A stretch of DNA of 64,000 nt from Salinimicrobium soli (GTDB lineage Bacteria; Bacteroidota; Bacteroidia; Flavobacteriales; Flavobacteriaceae), in NCBI RefSeq assembly GCF_048323655.1, contig NZ_JBLUWW010000006.1, positions 1 to 64,000 on the forward strand, in the 5' to 3' direction. Of this stretch, positions 33,658-40,754 are shown one piece after another (the stretch's first letter is position 1; the number at the start of each line of letters is the position of its first letter). Below the pieces are notes generated by a model that saw only the letters and a program-made list of their open reading frames with translations, did no database searches and had not been told where the DNA came from. The translations under genes and the position numbers were made by a program.

Positions 33658-34047
33658 ATGGCAAAAGCAAAAGCAACTCAAAAGAAGCGTAAAGTAAATG
33701 TTGAGTCTATTGGAGAAGCGCATGTTACTGCTTCTTTCAACAACATTATTATTTCGTTAACCAATAAGAAGGGAGATGTAATTTCCTGGTCTTCTGCCGG
33801 TAAAATGGGCTTTAGAGGATCTAAGAAAAACACTCCTTATGCAGCTCAGTTAGCTGCTGAAGATGCGTCAAAAGTGGCTCACGAAGCTGGTTTGCGCAAA
33901 GTAAAAGTATATGTGAAAGGACCAGGAAACGGTAGAGAATCTGCTATTCGTTCCCTTCACAATGCCGGAATTGAAGTAACAGAGATCATCGATGTTACTC
34001 CACTACCACACAACGGATGTCGTCCTCCTAAAAGACGTAGAGTTTAA
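33658..34047 (+). CDS. rpsK: 30S ribosomal protein S11
   Basis: 129 residues. S11 lines the mRNA exit side of the platform. Signatures: GEAHVTASFNNIIISLTNKK, GPGNGRESAIRSLHNAGIEV and the C-terminal PLPHNGCRPPKRRRV. A structured gap of 91 nt follows before rpsD. Confidence 0.98.
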   Translation: MAKAKATQKKRKVNVESIGEAHVTASFNNIIISLTNKKGDVISWSSAGKMGFRGSKKNTPYAAQLAAEDASKVAHEAGLRKVKVYVKGPGNGRESAIRSLHNAGIEVTEIIDVTPLPHNGCRPPKRRRV

Positions 34048-34138
34048 TTAATAATAAGTATAAACAAAAGGAAGGGTTAACGGTTATCGAAGGACAGAGA
34101 CCTTAATTCATAATCACCTTCTGTAAATTCAATTTTAA
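34048..34138 (+). promoter_or_regulatory. Structured rpsK-rpsD gap, candidate S4 leader
   Basis: AAGG (34090-34093) pairs with CCTT (34101-34104) around ACAGAGA; GGTTAT (34082-34087) can pair imperfectly with ATAATCACC (34110-34118), or GAAGG (34071-34075) with CCTTC (34117-34121). S4 represses the alpha operon in E. coli. I recall that S4 leader candidates have been reported in this phylum, but cannot verify identity here. Confidence 0.5.
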
Positions 34139-34744
34139 ATGGCAAGATATACTGGTCCCAAGACTAAAATAGCCCGTAAATTCGGTGAAGCTATTTTTGG
34201 AGATGATAAATCTTTCGAGAAAAGAAATTATCCTCCAGGACAACACGGTAACAACCGTCGTCGTGGTAAAAAATCTGAATACGCTATCCAGTTGATGGAA
34301 AAGCAAAAAGCAAAATACACTTATGGTATTTTGGAGCGTCAGTTCAGAAACATGTTTGAAAAAGCGACCCGCGCTCAGGGAATTACAGGTGAGGTGCTTC
34401 TACAATTGGCAGAATCACGTTTAGACAACGTTGTCTATAGAATGGGTATTGCCCCTTCAAGACGTGGTGCAAGACAATTGGTTTCTCACAGACACATTAC
34501 CGTTAACGGTGAATTAGTGAACATTCCTTCTTACCAGTTGAAGGCAGGAGATGTTGTTGGAGTAAGAGAGAAATCAAAATCCTTAACTGCCATCCAGGAT
34601 TCATTGGCTAATTCAAGCAGTGTATACGAATGGATCACCTTCAACAATGAAACTAAAGAAGGAACCTTTGTTTCTGTACCGGCAAGAGTCCAGATTCCGG
34701 AAAATATAAATGAACAATTCATCGTCGAATTATATTCGAAATAA
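34139..34744 (+). CDS. rpsD: 30S ribosomal protein S4 (zinc-free form)
   Basis: 201 residues. A primary rRNA-binding protein of the 5' domain. The N-terminal region (MARYTGPKTKIARKFGEAIF) lacks the Cys cluster of zinc-binding S4. The S4 RNA-binding domain is RLDNVVYRMGIAPSRRGARQ followed by LVSHRHITVNGELVNIPSY. Also an autogenous repressor in well-studied bacteria. Confidence 0.98.
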   Translation: MARYTGPKTKIARKFGEAIFGDDKSFEKRNYPPGQHGNNRRRGKKSEYAIQLMEKQKAKYTYGILERQFRNMFEKATRAQGITGEVLLQLAESRLDNVVYRMGIAPSRRGARQLVSHRHITVNGELVNIPSYQLKAGDVVGVREKSKSLTAIQDSLANSSSVYEWITFNNETKEGTFVSVPARVQIPENINEQFIVELYSK

Positions 34745-34764
34745 TAATTCACAGAAGTCGTAAT

Positions 34765-35757
34765 ATGGCAATATTAAATTTTCAGAAGCCCGATAAAGTT
34801 ATAATGATTGATTCAACCGATTTCGAAGGGAAGTTTGAATTCCGCCCTTTGGAACCCGGCTATGGATTGACCGTTGGTAACGCTTTAAGGAGAGTACTGT
34901 TATCTTCCCTCGAAGGGTTCGCTATTACTTCGGTTCGCATCGAAGGAGTAGATCACGAATTCTCCACTATCCCTGGGGTAGTAGAAGATGTAACCGAAAT
35001 TATTCTAAACCTGAAACAAATCAGGTTCAAGAGGCAAATTGATGAAATAGACAATGAGGCCGTTACAATTTCTGTATCAGGGCAGGATCAATTGACTGCA
35101 GGACATTTTCAAAAGTTCATCTCAGGATTCCAGATCCTAAACCCAGATCTTGTGATCTGTAACATGGATAAAAAAGTGAACCTGAACATGGAAGTTACCG
35201 TGGAAAAAGGTAGAGGTTATGTTCCTGCTGAAGAGAACAAGAAAGCCAATGCTCCTTTAGGTACAATCTATACTGACTCTATTTACACACCTGTAAAGAA
35301 TGTTAAGTACAGCATTGAGAACTATCGTGTAGAACAAAAAACTGACTACGAAAAGCTGGTTTTTGAGATCGTTACCGATGGATCTATCCACCCTAAAGAT
35401 GCGTTGACTGAAGCTGCCAAGACTTTAATTCACCACTTTATGCTGTTCTCTGATGAACGCATTACTTTGGAGGCCGATGAAATTGCACAAACTGAAACTT
35501 ATGATGAGGAATCTCTTCATATGCGTCAGTTGCTAAAGACCAAATTGGTTGACATGGATCTTTCAGTTAGAGCATTGAACTGCCTGAAAGCTGCTGAAGT
35601 TGATACCCTTGGTGATTTAGTGTCGTATAACAAAAACGACCTGATGAAGTTCCGTAACTTCGGAAAGAAATCCCTTACCGAACTTGAAGAGTTGGTAAAC
35701 AACAAAGGATTGAATTTCGGAATGGACCTTTCAAAATATAAATTAGATAAAGACTAG
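34765..35757 (+). CDS. rpoA: DNA-directed RNA polymerase alpha subunit
   Basis: 330 residues. The N-terminal dimerisation domain (FRPLEPGYGLTVGNALRRVL and LEGFAITSVRIEGVDHEF) and the C-terminal DNA-binding domain (DLSVRALNCLKAAEVDTLGD, about residues 264-283, then KFRNFGKKSLTELEELV) are both intact. The alpha CTD contacts UP elements and activators. Separated from rplQ by a structured 96-nt gap. Confidence 0.98.
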   Translation: MAILNFQKPDKVIMIDSTDFEGKFEFRPLEPGYGLTVGNALRRVLLSSLEGFAITSVRIEGVDHEFSTIPGVVEDVTEIILNLKQIRFKRQIDEIDNEAVTISVSGQDQLTAGHFQKFISGFQILNPDLVICNMDKKVNLNMEVTVEKGRGYVPAEENKKANAPLGTIYTDSIYTPVKNVKYSIENYRVEQKTDYEKLVFEIVTDGSIHPKDALTEAAKTLIHHFMLFSDERITLEADEIAQTETYDEESLHMRQLLKTKLVDMDLSVRALNCLKAAEVDTLGDLVSYNKNDLMKFRNFGKKSLTELEELVNNKGLNFGMDLSKYKLDKD

Positions 35758-35853
35758 TCGCGAATTAATTCGTAGCTGTCATTAATAATACAATAACCAT
35801 CATAGTTTGCTCCCCAAAGCGGGTCGTAGCAAGATGATGAAATAAAAAATGTC
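35758..35853 (+). promoter_or_regulatory. Structured rpoA-rplQ gap
   Basis: Contains the 12-bp palindrome CGAATTAATTCG (35761-35772) and a hairpin TTGCT (35807-35811) / AGCAA (35828-35832) with an inner CCC/GGG pairing around CAAAGC. No promoter box was recognised. It could modulate rplQ translation relative to rpoA. Confidence 0.4.
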
Positions 35854-36345
35854 ATGAGACACGGAAAAAAAACAAACCATTTAGGTAGGCAAACTGCTCA
35901 TCGTAAGGCGATGTTGGCAAACATGGCTTGCTCGCTAATTGAGCACAAGCGTATCAACACTACAGTTGCTAAAGCAAAAGCTTTGAAACAGTTCGTTGAG
36001 CCATTGGTGACAAAATCCAAAGAAGACACAACTCACAACAGAAGACTTGTTTTCAGTAAATTGAGAGACAAGAATGCTATTTCTGAACTATTTAGAGAAG
36101 TAGCACCAAAAGTTGGAGACCGTCCGGGAGGATATACAAGGATCATTAAACTTGGAAACCGATTGGGAGATAATGCTGATATGGCACTTATCGAACTGGT
36201 TGACTTTAATGAAACTTACAACGTTAACAAACCAGAGAAGAAGAAGTCAACGCGTAGAGCCGGTAGAAGTAAGAAATCTGCTGACACTGCAAAAACGACT
36301 CCTGAAGCTTCTGAGGACAAAAGCAACGAAGGAAAAGAGGAATAA
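35854..36345 (+). CDS. rplQ: 50S ribosomal protein L17 with charged C-terminal tail
   Basis: 163 residues; L17 of many bacteria is 116-130, and the excess is a C-terminal tail rich in Lys, Ser, Thr and Glu (from about residue 128, KKKSTRRAGRSKKSADTAKT onward). The core is normal: MRHGKKTNHLGRQTAHRKAM and GDRPGGYTRIIKLGNRLGDN. The ATG at 35854 is used because an upstream ATG in another frame (35850) meets TGA at once. Last gene of the ribosomal cluster. Confidence 0.98.
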   Translation: MRHGKKTNHLGRQTAHRKAMLANMACSLIEHKRINTTVAKAKALKQFVEPLVTKSKEDTTHNRRLVFSKLRDKNAISELFREVAPKVGDRPGGYTRIIKLGNRLGDNADMALIELVDFNETYNVNKPEKKKSTRRAGRSKKSADTAKTTPEASEDKSNEGKEE

Positions 36346-36370
36346 AATGATTCTTACTTCATAAATTTTT

Positions 36371-36403
36371 AAAAGGATAAGCTAATTAGCTTATCCTTTT
36401 TTT
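36371..36403 (+). terminator. Terminator of the ribosomal cluster
   Basis: A perfect 30-bp palindrome AAAAGGATAAGCTAATTAGC... (36371-36400) running into seven T. Very strong hairpin 25 bases after rplQ. Confidence 0.9.
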
Positions 36404-36436
36404 ATATTGTGTAATCAGATTTTAAAATATTCGGTG

Positions 36437-36467
36437 TTTGACCGGATGCTCAAAAAAGGTAATTTTA
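36437..36467 (+). promoter_or_regulatory. Promoter of carA (TTTG-N19-TAATTTTA)
   Basis: TTTG at 36437-36440, 19 nt, TAATTTTA at 36460-36467. Predicted leader about 22 nt before the ATG at 36494. Confidence 0.6.
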
Positions 36468-36493
36468 CAACGTCTTAAAACCTGAAAAATTCT

Positions 36494-37615
36494 ATGAAAT
36501 ACCAAACAAGAAAAAGAGCGATTGTGTTATTGGAAGATGGAACGATCTTCCACGGAAAAGCCGTTGGAGATCAGGATGGAAAAGCTTTTGGTGAAGTTTG
36601 CTTCAATACCGGGATGACCGGTTACCAGGAGATCTTTACAGATCCTTCTTACTTTGGCCAGATCATGGTGACCACCAATGCCCATATTGGAAACTATGGT
36701 GCTAATGAAGAAGAGAAAGAAGCCGCTACAGCACAGATCTCAGGATTGGTCTGCAAGAATTTCAGCTATAATCAATCCCGTCCTGCTGCAGATGAAACCC
36801 TAAAACAATTTTTAGATAAGAGTAACTTGTTTGCTATTTCTGATGTAGACACTCGCGCTTTAGTAACTTACATTAGGGAGAATGGTGCAATGAACGCTGT
36901 TATCACCACCCAGTTCGAAGACATGGAGGCCCTTAAAAAGGAATTAGCAGAAGTTCCAAACATGAACGGACTCGAATTAGCTTCAAAAGTTTCTACAAAG
37001 GAAGCCTATTATTTCGGAGATGAATCTGCCACCCATAAAGTGGCTGTACTGGATATAGGTGTCAAAAAGAGCATTTTGAAGCACCTCTCAAAAAGGGATG
37101 TTTACTGTAAAGTTTTTCCGTATAACACGAGCTTCGAGGAAATGGAAGAATGGAAGCCCGACGGTTATCTTCTATCCAATGGTCCGGGAGATCCTCAACC
37201 CTTAAATGAGGCTATTCAGGTTGCCAAGGATATTATTGAAAAAGACAGACCTGTCTTCGGAATTTGTCTGGGTCACCAGGTGATCGCACTTGCCAACGGG
37301 ATTTCCACTTACAAAATGCATCACGGCCATAGAGGAATCAACCATCCGGTGATGAATTTGGAAACCGGAAAAGGAGAGATCACTTCACAGAACCACGGAT
37401 TTTCCATTAGCGAAGAGGAAACTGCTGCACATCCTGATGTTAAGATCACGCATCAACATCTAAACGATAAAACCATTGCAGGGATACGAATGAAGAACAA
37501 AAAATGTTTTTCGGTACAGTATCATCCCGAGGCCAGTCCGGGACCAAATGATGCACATTACCTGTTCGATGAATTCATTCATAATCTCATTGCAGAAAAG
37601 CGGGTTTCACATTAG
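36494..37615 (+). CDS. carA: Carbamoyl-phosphate synthase small subunit
   Basis: 373 residues. Glutaminase subunit that delivers ammonia to CarB for carbamoyl phosphate, used in arginine and pyrimidine synthesis. The N-terminal CPSase domain shows FNTGMTGYQEIFTDPSYFGQ; the class I glutamine amidotransferase domain shows SNGPGDP, the nucleophile Cys258 in FGICLGHQ, and the His/Glu pair in VQYHPEASPGP. carB is not adjacent in this window. It has its own promoter and terminator. Confidence 0.96.
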   Translation: MKYQTRKRAIVLLEDGTIFHGKAVGDQDGKAFGEVCFNTGMTGYQEIFTDPSYFGQIMVTTNAHIGNYGANEEEKEAATAQISGLVCKNFSYNQSRPAADETLKQFLDKSNLFAISDVDTRALVTYIRENGAMNAVITTQFEDMEALKKELAEVPNMNGLELASKVSTKEAYYFGDESATHKVAVLDIGVKKSILKHLSKRDVYCKVFPYNTSFEEMEEWKPDGYLLSNGPGDPQPLNEAIQVAKDIIEKDRPVFGICLGHQVIALANGISTYKMHHGHRGINHPVMNLETGKGEITSQNHGFSISEEETAAHPDVKITHQHLNDKTIAGIRMKNKKCFSVQYHPEASPGPNDAHYLFDEFIHNLIAEKRVSH

Positions 37616-37624
37616 AAAACCTGA

Positions 37625-37657
37625 AAAAAAAGCCTTCCTTTCCGGAGGGCTTTTTTT
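37625..37657 (+). terminator. Terminator of carA
   Basis: A-run then AGCCTTCC (37631-37638) pairing with GGAGGGCT (37644-37651), loop TTTCC, followed by seven T. Confidence 0.88.
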
Positions 37658-37791
37658 ATATTTCGTCTATAACGTTCTCGTTAATAAAATTCTCTTAAAT
37701 TCCTTGAACTAGCGAGGGGCTTTTTTACTATTCTTTTGAAGTATTCGTATCTTGCGGGGACAAAATCAATAAATCATTAAAAAATTCAAAT

Positions 37792-39084
37792 ATGAGCATT
37801 ATAATTAATATTCATGCCCGTCAGATTTTCGATTCCAGAGGGAATCCAACGGTAGAAGTAGATGTAGAAACTGAGAACGGAATTATTGGAAGAGCTGCGG
37901 TACCTTCGGGAGCTTCAACTGGAGAGCACGAGGCTGTAGAATTGAGAGACGGCGGAGATGATTATATGGGAAAAGGTGTTTCCAAGGCCATAAAAAATGT
38001 GAATGAAGTTATTGCTGAGGAGCTTTTGGGATATTCTGTTTTTGACCAGAATATTATTGACCAGGCTATGATCGAATTGGATGGTACTCCAAATAAATCA
38101 AAGTTAGGTGCCAACGCGATTCTAGGTGTATCACTTGCTGTTGCAAAAGCTGCAGCGAATGAACTGAATATGCCGCTTTACAGATACGTAGGCGGGGTGA
38201 GTGCCAATACACTTCCGGTACCTATGATGAACATCATCAATGGTGGTTCGCATTCTGACGCGCCTATCGCATTTCAGGAATTTATGGTAATGCCTGTTAA
38301 AGCCAAGAATTTTTCCGAAGCTTTAAAAATGGGAACCGAGATCTTCCACAATCTCAAAAAAGTGCTTCACAAAAGGGGGCTTAGCACCGCTGTAGGTGAT
38401 GAAGGAGGTTTTGCTCCAACTCTTGATGGTACAGAAGACGCGTTGGATACCATTTTACAGTCAATTAAGAATGCCGGTTATACTCCTGGAGAGCAGGTGA
38501 TGATCGCCCTTGATTGTGCCGCTGCTGAATTCTATGAGAATGGAAAATACGATTACACCAAATTTGAAGGTGAGAAGGGAAAAGTGAGAAGCAGCCAGGA
38601 ACAGGCTGAATATCTTGCCTCTTTGGCTGAAAAATATCCAATTATCTCAATTGAAGATGGAATGGATGAAAATGACTGGGATGGTTGGAAAGCTCTAACT
38701 GATCTGGTTGGTAATAAGATCCAGTTAGTAGGTGATGACCTTTTTGTGACCAACGTTGAACGTCTTTCAAAAGGGATCACCAACAAGATTGCCAATTCGA
38801 TCCTTATAAAGGTTAACCAGATAGGTACACTTACTGAAACCATTTCTGCAGTGAATATGGCTCATAACGCCGGTTATACTTCTGTTATGTCCCATAGATC
38901 CGGAGAGACTGAAGACAATACCATTGCAGATCTTGCAGTGGCATTAAATACTGGTCAGATCAAGACTGGTTCTGCTTCGCGAAGTGATCGTATGGCGAAA
39001 TACAACCAGCTACTTCGCATTGAAGAAGAGCTTGGAAGTGTGGCTTATTTTCCACAGGAGAAAGCATTTAAGATCAAAAAATAA
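37792..39084 (+). CDS. eno: Enolase
   Basis: 430 residues. Converts 2-phosphoglycerate to phosphoenolpyruvate in glycolysis; octameric or dimeric cytoplasmic enzyme, also a degradosome partner in some bacteria. Signatures: ARQIFDSRGNPTVEVDVET, AAVPSGASTGEHEAVELRDG, the catalytic lysine in ILIKVNQIGTLTET and SHRSGETEDNTIADLAVAL. Metal ligands in MIALDCAA, ISIEDGMDE and VGDDLFVTN are present. A TATCTTG box (37748-37754) is a weak promoter candidate. Confidence 0.98.
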   Translation: MSIIINIHARQIFDSRGNPTVEVDVETENGIIGRAAVPSGASTGEHEAVELRDGGDDYMGKGVSKAIKNVNEVIAEELLGYSVFDQNIIDQAMIELDGTPNKSKLGANAILGVSLAVAKAAANELNMPLYRYVGGVSANTLPVPMMNIINGGSHSDAPIAFQEFMVMPVKAKNFSEALKMGTEIFHNLKKVLHKRGLSTAVGDEGGFAPTLDGTEDALDTILQSIKNAGYTPGEQVMIALDCAAAEFYENGKYDYTKFEGEKGKVRSSQEQAEYLASLAEKYPIISIEDGMDENDWDGWKALTDLVGNKIQLVGDDLFVTNVERLSKGITNKIANSILIKVNQIGTLTETISAVNMAHNAGYTSVMSHRSGETEDNTIADLAVALNTGQIKTGSASRSDRMAKYNQLLRIEEELGSVAYFPQEKAFKIKK

Positions 39085-39109
39085 GGAGGGTCAAAAAGAC
39101 CTTTTTTGG

Positions 39110-39138
39110 AAAGCCTTTTCTTCGGAAAAGGCTTTTTT
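39110..39138 (+). terminator. Terminator of eno with UUCG tetraloop
   Basis: AAAGCCTTTTC (39110-39120), TTCG loop, GAAAAGGCTTT (39125-39135), then T-run. The C(UUCG)G tetraloop is exceptionally stable. Confidence 0.92.
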
Positions 39139-39209
39139 CGTTAGAAGCTGACAAGTATCATGTTTTAAAAAGATTTGAAATCAGATATTTAAGCGAACTT
39201 AACTGAAAC

Positions 39210-39221
39210 GAAAACGTTTTC
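39210..39221. promoter_or_regulatory. 12-bp palindrome GAAAACGTTTTC upstream of gltA
   Basis: Perfect inverted repeat with a central CG, the form typical of LacI-family operators. It lies 194 bases before the gltA ATG. Role not shown. Confidence 0.35.
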
Positions 39222-39414
39222 TTTTATAGTTCACTGCTCCACCACCCGAAATGAATTTCTGGAATGACCACCTGAAGTTGTTTTGGTGTTTTATGTTAAA
39301 AATCGCTCGAAAAGCCCTTTTTTACTGAAAAGGAATCGAATTGAATTGAAGAAAAATAGCAGATTATTTTGTAAATTAGCAATCCTTAAAAAATTCACGA
39401 AAATCCATTATAAT

Positions 39415-40704
39415 ATGTCAAAAGTAGCTACTATAGAAATAGAGGGAAAAAAGTATGACCTGCCGATAGTTGTAGGAACCGAAAATGAGATTGCTCTTGA
39501 TATCATGCAATTAAGAAGTCAATCTGGAGCAATAACTTTAGATCCCGGGTATAAGAATACCGGATCTTGCGAGAGTGCCATAACTTTCCTCGACGGGGAA
39601 GAAGGGATTCTTAGATACCGTGGTTATTCAATCGAAGAACTGGCAGAAAAAGCCAGCTTTCTGGAAGTAGCTTACTTACTTATCTTCGGAGAACTTCCGA
39701 ATGAACTTCAATTACAAAAATTCAATACAGATATTCTCGATCAAAGTATTGTGAATGAGGACATGAAGACCGTGCTTAAAGGTTTTCCGGAGTCTGCTCA
39801 CCCAATGGGTGTGCTTTCTTCCCTTACCAGTGCTTTAACTGCATTTAACCCGAAGTCGGTTAATGTTGATTCAGAAGAGGATATGTATAAGGCAATTGTA
39901 AAGATCCTTGCCAAATTCCCGGTTCTTGCAGCATGGACGCTAAGAAAGAAAAAAAACCAAAAATTATTCAATAAGGATACGAACTTAGGTTATGTAGAAA
40001 GTCTTCTGAAAATGATGTTCCAGGACGACAAAAAGAAGACTTATAAGCTTAACAGGACTGTGGTGAATGCATTGGATAAACTGTTGATCCTTCATGCAGA
40101 TCACGAACAAAACTGTTCAACTTCAACGGTTCGCATAGTGGGATCTTCTCACGCCGGACTTTTCGCATCTATTTCTGCAGGTGTTTCGGCTCTTTGGGGC
40201 CCGCTTCATGGAGGTGCTAACCAGGCGGTGATCGAGATGCTCGAAGAAATTAAAGCGGATGGTGGAGATACTTCAAAATTTATTGAAAAAGCTAAAGACA
40301 AAGATGATCCATTTAGATTAATGGGCTTTGGCCACAGGGTTTACAAAAACTTTGATCCACGTGCTAAGATCATTAAAAAAGCTGCAGATGAAGTGTTAGA
40401 CCAACTGGGTGTTGATGATCCAATTCTGGAAATTGCAAAAGGTCTTGAAAAAGCCGCTTTGGAAGATCAGTACTTCATTGACAGAAAACTATATCCAAAC
40501 GTAGATTTCTACTCCGGAATCATCTACCGTGCGATGGGAATCCCAACCGAAATGTTCACCGTAATGTTTGCAGTTGGTCGTCTTCCGGGATGGATCGCTC
40601 AATGGAGGGAGATGCGTTTGCGCAAGGAACCAATTGGACGCCCAAGACAGGTTTATATTGGAGAAACCCACAGAAAGTTCAAAGAAATTGAAGCTAGAAG
40701 CTAA
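39415..40704 (+). CDS. gltA: Citrate synthase (type II)
   Basis: 429 residues from the ATG at 39415. It condenses acetyl-CoA with oxaloacetate as the entry to the TCA cycle. Signatures: AITFLDGEEGILRYRGYSIE, the first catalytic His in LHADHEQNCST, the second in GPLHGGANQAVIEML, MGFGHRVYKNFDPRAKIIK, and the catalytic Asp region PNVDFYSGIIYRAMGIP. The N-terminal beta-domain (VATIEIEGKKYDLPIVVGTE) is the hexameric type II, NADH-sensitive in Gram-negative relatives. Ends 24 bases before a bidirectional terminator. Confidence 0.97.
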   Translation: MSKVATIEIEGKKYDLPIVVGTENEIALDIMQLRSQSGAITLDPGYKNTGSCESAITFLDGEEGILRYRGYSIEELAEKASFLEVAYLLIFGELPNELQLQKFNTDILDQSIVNEDMKTVLKGFPESAHPMGVLSSLTSALTAFNPKSVNVDSEEDMYKAIVKILAKFPVLAAWTLRKKKNQKLFNKDTNLGYVESLLKMMFQDDKKKTYKLNRTVVNALDKLLILHADHEQNCSTSTVRIVGSSHAGLFASISAGVSALWGPLHGGANQAVIEMLEEIKADGGDTSKFIEKAKDKDDPFRLMGFGHRVYKNFDPRAKIIKKAADEVLDQLGVDDPILEIAKGLEKAALEDQYFIDRKLYPNVDFYSGIIYRAMGIPTEMFTVMFAVGRLPGWIAQWREMRLRKEPIGRPRQVYIGETHRKFKEIEARS

Positions 40705-40727
40705 AAGAAGATTTCTGAAAACATACC

Positions 40728-40754
40728 AAAGCCTCACATAGTGAGGCTTTTTTT
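40728..40754. terminator. Bidirectional terminator between gltA and the glycan synthase gene
   Basis: AAAGCCTCAC (40728-40737), ATA, GTGAGGCTTT (40741-40750), then T-run on the plus strand and A-run on the other side, serving both convergent genes. It overlaps the last codon of the leftward gene. Confidence 0.85.

Larger units (their letters stand above)
39085..39414 (+). other. eno-gltA intergenic region
   Basis: 330 bases holding the eno terminator, a 12-bp palindrome (39210-39221) and the gltA leader. The reading frame of gltA is open upstream to 39283, but the codons there show no homology to citrate synthases. No other gene seen. Confidence 0.6.

Noticed and set aside
39283..39414. 44-codon N-terminal extension of gltA
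   Set aside because: The extra residues are Lys/Asn/Arg-rich and unlike citrate synthases; the conserved N-terminus starts at 39415.
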